Source: Synechococcus sp. AG-679-D13 | Lineage (GTDB): Bacteria > Cyanobacteriota > Cyanobacteriia > PCC-6307 > Cyanobiaceae | Assembly (NCBI GenBank): GCA_003210735.1 | Contig: QCUM01000009.1 | Location: 1 to 64,000 of the forward strand | Length of the DNA stretch: 64,000 bases | Direction of reading: 5' to 3' | Shown here: positions 8,006-15,688 of the stretch, in pieces | Layout: every line of letters begins with the position of its first letter | Position numbering within the stretch: position 1 is the stretch's first letter | Position numbers and translations under genes: made by a program | Notes under the pieces: generated by a model | The model's database searches: none | Told to the model about the DNA's origin: nothing | Seen by the model: the letters and a program-made list of their open reading frames with translations, nothing else

Positions 8006-8904
8006 AGGTGTTGCTGACAGGTTGTGCTGGCCAGCTAGGACAGGCGCTGATTGCATCTGCCCCGCAAGGCCTGGAGCTGATAGCCACCAGCCGCAATGGT
8101 GGACCTGGCCAGCAAGCCTTGGACTTAGCCAATGCCTCTGCCTGTCGGGCAGCGGTGGAGGAGTATCAGCCCGATTGGGTGCTGAATGTCGGGGCCTATA
8201 CGGCAGTGGACAAGGCGGAGTCGGAGCCCGAGCTGGCGGAGGCTGTGAATGCTGGAGCGCCAGAGGCCTTTTCTGCTGCCCTTATGCAACAGGGCGGTCG
8301 GCTGCTGCAGCTGAGCACCGACTTTGTCTTCAATGGTCGACAAGGCGACCCGTATCGCACCGATCAGCCCCGAGCCCCTCTGGGCATTTACGGCCTCAGC
8401 AAGGCCAGAGGCGAGGAGGCCGTGGAGGCAGCGTTTGGGAGCGAAGGTAATGGGATCATCCTGCGCACCAGCTGGGTGATTGGGCCGGTGGGCCGCAATT
8501 TCGCCCTCACGATGCTGAGGTTGCACCGCGAAAAGAATGCACTGGGCGTGGTCGCTGATCAGGTGGGATGTCCAAGCAGCACGCTGAATTTGGCCGCCGT
8601 CTGCTGGCAAACGATTCAGCGCAGAAGCGAGGGCATCAGGCTTCCAGCGGTGCTGCACTGGAGTGATGCCGGAGCCGCCAGTTGGTACGACGTGGCCGTC
8701 GCGGTGGGTGAATTGGGAGTTGAGCTGGGATTGATCGATCATTCCGCCGCAGTGAATCCGATCACCACGGCGGACTACCCCACCCCCGCAAAACGGCCTG
8801 GCTATTCCCTGCTGGATTGCAACCAGACCCGCCAAGCACTTGAGCGAAATGGCCAGCACTGGCGCTCGGCCCTGCGAGATGTGCTGACAAGCATCCCGAC
8901 CTGA
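8002..8904 (+). CDS. rfbD: dTDP-4-dehydrorhamnose reductase
   Basis: RfbD performs the final NAD(P)H-dependent reduction giving dTDP-L-rhamnose. The 300-residue short-chain dehydrogenase-like protein opens with VLLTGCAGQLGQAL, contains NVGAYTAVDKAESEPELA and STDFVFNG, and has the catalytic YGLSKARGE (Tyr-x3-Lys). RTSWVIGPVGRNFALTML and the C-terminal RPGYSLLD also match. It is coupled to rfbC through ATGA and is followed by rfbB after 37 bases. Confidence 0.95.
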   Translation: MKVLLTGCAGQLGQALIASAPQGLELIATSRNGGPGQQALDLANASACRAAVEEYQPDWVLNVGAYTAVDKAESEPELAEAVNAGAPEAFSAALMQQGGRLLQLSTDFVFNGRQGDPYRTDQPRAPLGIYGLSKARGEEAVEAAFGSEGNGIILRTSWVIGPVGRNFALTMLRLHREKNALGVVADQVGCPSSTLNLAAVCWQTIQRRSEGIRLPAVLHWSDAGAASWYDVAVAVGELGVELGLIDHSAAVNPITTADYPTPAKRPGYSLLDCNQTRQALERNGQHWRSALRDVLTSIPT

Positions 8905-8941
8905 ATTCGATAGCCGCAATGCCCTTCCAAACGTCCCAACC

Positions 8942-10012
8942 ATGACCGCCTCCCTGCCAAACGCCGCTGACTTGGTCGGATCACGCCGACGCATCCTGGT
9001 GACGGGCGGGGCGGGCTTCATCGGGGGCGCGGTGGTGCGTCGCTTGCTGAGGGAAAGCGACGTCGTCGTGTTCAACCTCGACAAAATGGGGTATGCCAGC
9101 GACCTCACATCGATTGAGGAGGAGCTGACCACCCTTGGATCCGATCAAGCCGATCGGCACCAACTTCTGAAGGTTGATCTGGCCAATGCCGATGCAGTTC
9201 GCGACGCCGTTCAGATAGCGGATCCTGATCTGGTGATGCATCTGGCGGCTGAGAGCCATGTCGACCGATCGATCGCTGGCCCTGGCGTGTTCATTGAAAG
9301 CAATGTGAACGGCACCTACAACCTTCTGCAGGCTGTGCGGGATCACCACGAAGGTCTCAGCGGCGAACGCCAAACCCAGTTTCGACTGCATCACATCAGC
9401 ACGGATGAAGTCTTCGGGTCACTGGGAGCGGAAGGGCGATTCTGCGAGACCACTCCCTACGACCCCCGCAGTCCCTATTCATCGAGCAAGGCGGCCAGCG
9501 ACCATCTGGTGAGCGCTTGGCATCACACCTACGGCTTGCCTGTGGTTTTAACCAACTGCTCCAACAACTACGGCCCCTGGCAATTTCCGGAAAAACTGAT
9601 TCCAGTGGTCACTCTCAAGGCGGCTGGGGGAGAAGCCATTCCGCTCTATGGCGATGGGCTCAACGTGCGCGACTGGTTGTACGTAGAGGATCATGTGGAT
9701 GCCCTCCTGCTGGCGGCTTGCAGAGGGGAGTCAGGCCGTAGCTATTGCGTTGGGGGCTACGGCGAACGAACCAATCGCGAGGTGGTGGAGTGCATTTGCA
9801 GCCACTTGGACCATCTGAAACCGGAAGGGGCACCGCACGCGCAGCTGATTCAACTGGTTCGAGATCGTCCCGGCCACGACAGGCGATACGCCATTGATCC
9901 AAGACGAATTGAAACCGAACTGGGCTGGAAGGCCCGGCATGACTTTTCAACGGCGATTGAAGCCACAGTTCGTTGGTACCTCGAGCACCAAAGCTGGATC
10001 AGCTGCAGCTGA
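8942..10012 (+). CDS. rfbB: dTDP-glucose 4,6-dehydratase
   Basis: RfbB converts dTDP-glucose to dTDP-4-keto-6-deoxyglucose. The 356-residue protein has the NAD loop VTGGAGFIGGAVVR, HLAAESHVDRSI, STDEVFGSLG with the Asp-Glu pair that sets dehydratase chemistry, and YSSSKAASDHLV (Tyr-x3-Lys). NCSNNYGPWQFPEKLIP and VRDWLYVEDH follow. In this operon the order is A-C-D-B. The stop overlaps the ATG of the following glycosyltransferase by one base, tying rhamnose supply to glycan assembly. Confidence 0.95.
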   Translation: MTASLPNAADLVGSRRRILVTGGAGFIGGAVVRRLLRESDVVVFNLDKMGYASDLTSIEEELTTLGSDQADRHQLLKVDLANADAVRDAVQIADPDLVMHLAAESHVDRSIAGPGVFIESNVNGTYNLLQAVRDHHEGLSGERQTQFRLHHISTDEVFGSLGAEGRFCETTPYDPRSPYSSSKAASDHLVSAWHHTYGLPVVLTNCSNNYGPWQFPEKLIPVVTLKAAGGEAIPLYGDGLNVRDWLYVEDHVDALLLAACRGESGRSYCVGGYGERTNREVVECICSHLDHLKPEGAPHAQLIQLVRDRPGHDRRYAIDPRRIETELGWKARHDFSTAIEATVRWYLEHQSWISCS

Positions 10013-12387
10013 TGGGCCTGGATCTCTCTCACAGGAAGTCGTTTACCCAGGACTGGTTGCGCAGCAACATCCGTTATCTGGGCAATGACCGCTTCCACAG
10101 CGAGGCTTCCGACGCTTGTCTGATCACTCGCAAGGGGCTCCCCCGCGGGACCTACACCCTGCGCCTCACCGTCGAGAACGACGATCCAGACAATGAGGCC
10201 TTCATTTCGATTGAACCCGTCGGCGGAGGCAACACATCAGCCAGTGGCTTCCGCATCATCACCGCCAGCCCTGGGGGTTGTCTGACACTGCCACTGCAAC
10301 TCGCACAGCGCAGCCGCATTCGTATCCATCCCACCAGGAGCCCCGGTGCCTTCCAGGCAATCTGGTCGGTACTGCCCAGCGATCCAGTAGCCAGCCTGCA
10401 GCTGCTGCGGCAGTGGACGAACTGGACAGCAGAGTCTCCTCCCGTTAGCAAAAGCGACTCCGAGCGCCAGAAAGTGGAAATGCGTCAACGTTTCGAGCAA
10501 TTGCTCAGCGGTAAACGCCTCAGACCCCGAAGAAAAAGCAGAACATCATCAACACAATCCGAACGAAATGCCGATCCTGAGTATTCCCATTATCTGGAGT
10601 TGATTGAGCCGGAGCTGAAACACTCCAGCGAACAAATCAAGTCGTGGCTGGCGATGAATCCTGATTCGCCAACCATCAGCATTCTCATTCCCACATACAA
10701 CACCAAGTCAGATCACTTGCGCGCCTGTCTCGACAGCATCTGTGCTCAGTCCTATCCCCACTGGGAACTCTGCATCTGTGATGACTGCTCCAGTCAGAGC
10801 CATGTCTGCGAAATCCTGACGGAGTACGCCGAGCAGGACGAACGGATCAAACTGACGTTCCGGCAAGAAAACGGCCACATCTGCCGATCCAGCAATGACG
10901 CCTTGGCCCTGGCTACCGGAGAGTTCATCGCTCTGGTGGACCACGACGATGTTCTGGCGGATGACGCGCTGTACTGGATTGCACGGGAACTTCAGCTGAG
11001 GCCTTGCTCCAATCTTGTCTACAGCGATGAAGACAAAATTGACGAATCTGGACGGCGATCATCACCTCACTTCAAGCCGTCGTTCAACATTGATCTCCTG
11101 CTGGCCTACAACTTCATCTCCCATCTCGGGGTATATCGCACCGAAACCGTTCACTCGGTTGGTGGGTTCCGCATCGGTTTGGAGGGGAGCCAGGATCACG
11201 ACTTAGCTCTGCGCGTGATCCAACATTCCGGTATCGAGCAGATCGTTCATGTTCCAAGAGTTCTGTATCACTGGCGGATGCACGAGGCATCCACAGCCAT
11301 CGATCCCGGCAGCAAGGATTACACAACCAAACGTGGTCTTCGGGCTGTCCAGGAGTACCTGAACCATGAAATAAACGGTGGAGCAGAGTCCGCTGTCGCC
11401 ACCAGCGTTGGTCCCAACCGTTTTCGCTGCCAATGGCCCTTGCCAGAACAACAACCATCGGTGGAGTTGATCATCCCAACACGGGACAAAGTAGAGATCC
11501 TGAAGGTCGCCATTAAATCAATCCTGCAGCTCACTGATTACGACCACTACAGCATCACAATTGTCGACAACCAGAGCATTGAACCAGAAACCCATGAGTT
11601 TTTCCGTGAGCTGAAACGGAATCACCCCAACAAGGTCCGCATCAGGGCGTACAACAAACCGTTCAACTACTCCGCTATCAACAACCATGCAGCACAGAAG
11701 TCCACCGCTGACATCATCGGTTTAATCAACAATGATGTGGAGGCCATTCACTCAGACTGGCTCAAGGAGATGGTCTCCCAATGCATCAGGCCAGATATTG
11801 GCTGCGTGGGAGCGAAGTTGTTCTACTCCAATGACACGATCCAACACGGTGGAGTCATCATCGGCATCGGCGAGGTGGCCGGCCATGCTCACAAGTACTT
11901 TCCACGATCAAGCTCCGGCTATGTGGACAGGCTGATGCACACCCAACAGATGTCCGCCGTCACAGCAGCATGCTTACTGGTCGAACGGCAGATCTACAAC
12001 GAAGTGGGCGGACTGAATGAGAAGGATCTACGCATTGCCTTCAATGACGTGGATTTCTGCTTACGCATTCATAGCCGGGGATATCGCAATCTTTTCACCC
12101 CTTACGCCTGTTTGTATCACCATGAATCCATCTCACGCGGCACCGAAGATACGGCCGAAAAGCAGCAGCGTTTCCTCAAAGAAATCACATTTATGTTGAA
12201 TCAATATGACGTTTTCAACAAGGGAAAACTTCCAACTGATCTGTTCTACAACCCAAACCTGACAGGAACGCATGAGAATTTCACAATCAACAAAGAACTT
12301 GAAAACGTCCGAGATGGTCTACGAGAGCAACAACGAAAGACCAGTAAAGTTCACTATTACCTGCGCAACAAATCAAGCCAAAGCTGA
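10012..12387 (+). CDS. Two-domain family 2 glycosyltransferase
   Basis: The 791-residue protein has an N-terminal beta-rich region of about 150 residues without a recognised function, a charged linker, and two GT2 (GT-A fold) domains. The first starts near residue 223 (ISILIPTYNT, then CICDDCSS and LVDHDDVLADD). The second starts near 484 (ELIIPTRDK, IVDNQS, NNDVEA, then FNDVDFCLRIHSRG near 676 and HHESISRGTE). Such tandem enzymes build rhamnan- or O-antigen-type chains. It is coupled to rfbB (TGATG), which makes rhamnose a likely donor, but the linkage cannot be read from sequence. Its 3' end overlaps the convergent sulfotransferase by 15 bases. Confidence 0.88.
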   Translation: MGLDLSHRKSFTQDWLRSNIRYLGNDRFHSEASDACLITRKGLPRGTYTLRLTVENDDPDNEAFISIEPVGGGNTSASGFRIITASPGGCLTLPLQLAQRSRIRIHPTRSPGAFQAIWSVLPSDPVASLQLLRQWTNWTAESPPVSKSDSERQKVEMRQRFEQLLSGKRLRPRRKSRTSSTQSERNADPEYSHYLELIEPELKHSSEQIKSWLAMNPDSPTISILIPTYNTKSDHLRACLDSICAQSYPHWELCICDDCSSQSHVCEILTEYAEQDERIKLTFRQENGHICRSSNDALALATGEFIALVDHDDVLADDALYWIARELQLRPCSNLVYSDEDKIDESGRRSSPHFKPSFNIDLLLAYNFISHLGVYRTETVHSVGGFRIGLEGSQDHDLALRVIQHSGIEQIVHVPRVLYHWRMHEASTAIDPGSKDYTTKRGLRAVQEYLNHEINGGAESAVATSVGPNRFRCQWPLPEQQPSVELIIPTRDKVEILKVAIKSILQLTDYDHYSITIVDNQSIEPETHEFFRELKRNHPNKVRIRAYNKPFNYSAINNHAAQKSTADIIGLINNDVEAIHSDWLKEMVSQCIRPDIGCVGAKLFYSNDTIQHGGVIIGIGEVAGHAHKYFPRSSSGYVDRLMHTQQMSAVTAACLLVERQIYNEVGGLNEKDLRIAFNDVDFCLRIHSRGYRNLFTPYACLYHHESISRGTEDTAEKQQRFLKEITFMLNQYDVFNKGKLPTDLFYNPNLTGTHENFTINKELENVRDGLREQQRKTSKVHYYLRNKSSQS

Positions 12388-13689
12388 TTGAATCAGCTGA
12401 TCACGTTCCCAGCTCCACACCTGGTTCAACCCATCCAACTGCCCAGGACCGTCGTGTCGATCGACATTCATCACAGCGTCATAGACAAGATCCGCAAAAT
12501 CCAGCAGATGGTCGAGCTGAGGAACCTGAGAGAGAACCTGCTCCCTGACCTGGAGAGCCTTTTGGCGATGCAAAGAGCCATCAATCATGGCAAGCGGTGA
12601 ATCATCGTTGATCTCATTAAATGAAGGCCCCCACAAGGAACGGCAACGGGAGAGAACATCCTGCGGTGCACTGAGCAACTCTGGGAAGACGACTACACGT
12701 CGCGGGAGATGCCTGGTCTGACGCTCAGAATTCAACACCGATGCAATCCAGAGGCAGAGGGCATCCAACAGACTGATCGGATGGATAGAAGTCAGAGAAG
12801 AAATGACTTCAATGGGAGAGCGCAACATCAGTAGGTAATCCACCACCACATCCGCTCCAAACCAGGCCGAACACAGAGGAGACAGCAGCAGACAGAGCCG
12901 GGGATCCTTGAGAACAATGTGTTGATGACTGTCGAAACATTGGGCCATGGCATTGAGATACTCCGCCACCCATTCCGTGGTCGTCTCATCGTGTACCCAG
13001 CAGCGCGGGGCGAGAAACAGCTGCGACCAGGAACACCCCAAGCTTCTGAGAAAACGATCCGTTAAACCAACAAGACGCCTCGATTCCCAATACCCCAAGG
13101 GATTGCCAGCCGAAGCACCCAGAACATCGCTGGGCGCCTGCAAACCTGCGGCCTGCAACATTCCAGAGAGCGCAGAGGTTCCGCTGCGATGCATTCCCAG
13201 CACCATCGTCATCCGTCCTGGGAGATCACCTGCCAGCTGATGGATGCGTCCACGCTGAAAGAAACGCAACGATTGGCAAAGCTTGGTAGGACCAACCAGC
13301 CGTAGAACGACTCGCGGACTCGTCAGCTCCGGAGTGGCATCGTCCAACAGAGACGACAGCGATGCACAAAATGCCGTGCTCGATGCGTTGGCCTGATCAG
13401 CATCTCTCATCGACAACGACACAAGGGCTTGAAGAAGTTGCCCACGGCAGGTGCTGATTAGCACTTGCTGGGATGGAGCGAAGCCTCCTATTCCCCCTGG
13501 GCTCGTTTGCGTAGCGTCGGCCAATACCCGGACCGGAGACAAATAAGCCAGTAGATCAAGAACAGACGGAATATCTCGATTGATTGCTGACGAAAGTTGT
13601 TTCTGATGCAAGGCATCGATCCGGTCCCAACGGCCATCGATGTAATCGTTGATTAAATCCGCCGCGATCACCGAAGCAGAGATCGTCAT
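12373..13689 (-). CDS. Sulfotransferase-family protein with N-terminal extension
   Basis: The 438-residue protein has an N-terminal region of about 160 residues without a known domain. It is followed by a sulfotransferase domain beginning TMVLGMHRSGTSALSGML, the loop that binds the 5'-phosphosulfate of PAPS. PLGYWESRRLVGLTDRFL and HIVLKDPRLCLLLSPL follow, the latter with family-like Lys-Asp-Pro-Arg. Members transfer sulfate from PAPS to sugars or proteins. Its ATG overlaps the stop of the upstream repeat protein (ATGA), so the two are probably co-translated. Within a polysaccharide region, glycan sulfation is a reasonable but unproven role. Confidence 0.8.
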   Translation of the reverse strand: MTISASVIAADLINDYIDGRWDRIDALHQKQLSSAINRDIPSVLDLLAYLSPVRVLADATQTSPGGIGGFAPSQQVLISTCRGQLLQALVSLSMRDADQANASSTAFCASLSSLLDDATPELTSPRVVLRLVGPTKLCQSLRFFQRGRIHQLAGDLPGRMTMVLGMHRSGTSALSGMLQAAGLQAPSDVLGASAGNPLGYWESRRLVGLTDRFLRSLGCSWSQLFLAPRCWVHDETTTEWVAEYLNAMAQCFDSHQHIVLKDPRLCLLLSPLCSAWFGADVVVDYLLMLRSPIEVISSLTSIHPISLLDALCLWIASVLNSERQTRHLPRRVVVFPELLSAPQDVLSRCRSLWGPSFNEINDDSPLAMIDGSLHRQKALQVREQVLSQVPQLDHLLDFADLVYDAVMNVDRHDGPGQLDGLNQVWSWERDQLIQSALA

Positions 13690-14924
13690 TCGCCAACACT
13701 TTCAGACAAAGACGCTTGAAGTGTCTGTTGAAGCTCATTGATCCGAGCCGTTGAGGCCGCCAACAACTGCTCCAACTCCTTCACACGAAAACGTAGCTGT
13801 TCATACTCAGAAGCTGGGAATGACTGTGCCTGCTGCACAACAACCTGCTCCGAAAGATCAACCATCTGGTGCATTCCCGATCGACAGTAATGCTCGATCA
13901 AGGAGCGATCATCAAGATCCACCAGATCAGGACATTGCTGCCGATACATCGCGTAGGGGAACACTTTGGTTAGAGCCTCGAGGACATGGTTCATCAACAC
14001 ACCTTCAGCAAGCTCAACCCCTTCGCTTCGACCGACGCGGCAGTAGTGACGTATCAGCTCAAGATCCGTCATTTGCGCCAGGTCCGGCCGCAAAGAGCGA
14101 TAAAAGCTACAGGGGAATAAACTTGACAGTGCTTGCATTACAACATCGTCGTCAGCAATCTGATCAATCTGCCGAGGCATGGTTTGTCGGATAATCCGCA
14201 TGGATTCAGCCGAAGAGACCGAATCAAATTGATCCAACCAGTGTTGCAGCAGATCCAAGTCCGACCATTCACTGAGATCTGGCCTGAGTTGTCGATAAGC
14301 CGACACATCAAACAGCAAGCGCAAGGCATTAACGAAAGCTGGTTGATGCAACTCAGTCAGCGTTAGACTTTGCCTTATCCAGGCGTTGTCATCAAATTCT
14401 GACAACACCAATCCCGCTTGTGACAAAGCACCTTCAAGAGCAATCTGTTGTTCTGGGGGCAATGCTGGGTAGCGCAACAGAATCGAATCAAGACGCTGAA
14501 GATATGGACCAGAGCTTTCGAGAAGTTCAGTGGGATTCCCCTGGCGCAACCATAACTTGATCTTCAGGGTCTGATCCCCAAGCAATCCTGATTGATCTAG
14601 AAACGAGGCAAGTGGTCGTGGCCGCAACGAGCATTGATCGATCTCGCTGAGGTTCGGTGCCAGGTCAATCCACTCAGACAAGGGCCACGGCCCGTCGAAA
14701 CGTGCATCGGTGAAACGATGCCAGGTCAAACCGTCGGCGTTTTCAGTCGCGACAACCCCCTGCATCAACTCAATGGCAAAGTCATGCCGCTGAAGCGGAT
14801 GCTGAAGACGAAATTGATCAAGACGCTGCTGATCTGCATCGATGATCAAGCAGGGACCATCTGGGAAATGTCGCAGGAGCTGAGGGGATCCCACGAATAC
14901 GTTAAGGCTGATCCCAGGGTTCAT
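13686..14924 (-). CDS. FkbM-related N-terminus with YR-x-PDL repeats and a coiled coil
   Basis: The protein has about 412 residues. Its N-terminal half (ISLNVFVGSP, CLIIDADQQRL, LTWHRFTDARFDGPWPL) resembles the N-terminal part of FkbM-type methyltransferase proteins, but I see no complete S-adenosylmethionine-binding domain. Near residues 208, 273 and 325 three copies of a short repeat occur (YRQLRPDL, YRSLRPDL, YRQQCPDL), each followed by an acidic DLELIRHYCRxG-like segment. This unit is seen in other proteins as a repeat attached to glycosyltransferases. The last 50 residues form a coiled coil. I chose ATG 14924 because AGGAG lies upstream; ATG 14948 is possible. It is translationally coupled to the sulfotransferase. 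Confidence 0.62.
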   Translation of the reverse strand: MNPGISLNVFVGSPQLLRHFPDGPCLIIDADQQRLDQFRLQHPLQRHDFAIELMQGVVATENADGLTWHRFTDARFDGPWPLSEWIDLAPNLSEIDQCSLRPRPLASFLDQSGLLGDQTLKIKLWLRQGNPTELLESSGPYLQRLDSILLRYPALPPEQQIALEGALSQAGLVLSEFDDNAWIRQSLTLTELHQPAFVNALRLLFDVSAYRQLRPDLSEWSDLDLLQHWLDQFDSVSSAESMRIIRQTMPRQIDQIADDDVVMQALSSLFPCSFYRSLRPDLAQMTDLELIRHYCRVGRSEGVELAEGVLMNHVLEALTKVFPYAMYRQQCPDLVDLDDRSLIEHYCRSGMHQMVDLSEQVVVQQAQSFPASEYEQLRFRVKELEQLLAASTARINELQQTLQASLSESVGE

Positions 14925-14974
14925 GCTTCGATGACTCCTGCTCACCATAAACTGACTAATCGTGACGGGAGTCC

Positions 14975-15688
14975 GTGAAGCACTGGTTTTCCGCCATCGA
15001 AGTCACGCCAGAACTGCAGGACAAGCTCACAGCAGCTGGGCTCAAAGCTGCACCGCTGGCTGCCTACGAGGAGCTAGATCCAAGCGAGACTCTTGTGATC
15101 TACAGCCCTCCGGATCAGCTACTTGAGCAGTGGCGGGCACACGAAGACACACCAGTCCAAAGCTCGGATCTCCGACAAATCTTTCAACAGCTGACTCAGT
15201 TCCGAACACAAGGTGCCCGTTGCGCTGCGAGTTGGAGATTGAACTTTTTGGACACCACATCTCTACTGAGATTGACTCAAAACGAGCAGCCTGGCCTCGA
15301 GCGCACGACTCCCTATCCAGAAGGAAGTCCCATCGCTGGTTTGCTCGCTCTACAGCTCATCAAGGAGTCACCTGAGATCCTCAACCATTACCTCAATCTT
15401 GAACTACATGCGGAGCTATTTGGTCTGATGCCTGACAGTGATTACATCCAACGATTGCAATCAAGAACATTGGCTGACCTACTTCTGGAGGACTGGTGGC
15501 AGGTGAACGCTGAGCGGGAATGCAGCCGTGAACAAGCCGACTCCAATCTCTTTCGCATGCAGCAGATTCAGGAGGATTTCGATCGGATTCTGCAAGAGCA
15601 AGCTGGCATCCGATCCTTACTGCATGACCAGAACAACCTCAGTCGAAATCTCCTGACTCACATTGCTAAACAACAATTTGGGTCATGA
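14975..15688 (+). CDS. Hypothetical protein coupled to the GT2/RgpF fusion
   Basis: I do not recognise this 237-residue protein. It begins with GTG 14975 and is mixed alpha/beta at the N-terminus (MKHWFSAIEVTPELQDKL, TLVIYSPPDQLLEQW). The middle is helical, and the last 60 residues are probably a coiled coil (RMQQIQEDFDRILQEQAGIRSLL). No signal peptide or membrane segment is visible. The stop overlaps the ATG of the large glycosyltransferase gene (ATGA), so it is probably produced with it and may be a partner. It is divergent from the FkbM-like repeat gene. Confidence 0.65.
   Translation: MKHWFSAIEVTPELQDKLTAAGLKAAPLAAYEELDPSETLVIYSPPDQLLEQWRAHEDTPVQSSDLRQIFQQLTQFRTQGARCAASWRLNFLDTTSLLRLTQNEQPGLERTTPYPEGSPIAGLLALQLIKESPEILNHYLNLELHAELFGLMPDSDYIQRLQSRTLADLLLEDWWQVNAERECSREQADSNLFRMQQIQEDFDRILQEQAGIRSLLHDQNNLSRNLLTHIAKQQFGS

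Noticed and set aside
8125..9132. A 335-residue minus-strand frame over rfbD/rfbB
   Set aside because: Antisense shadow; the plus-strand genes are unambiguous.
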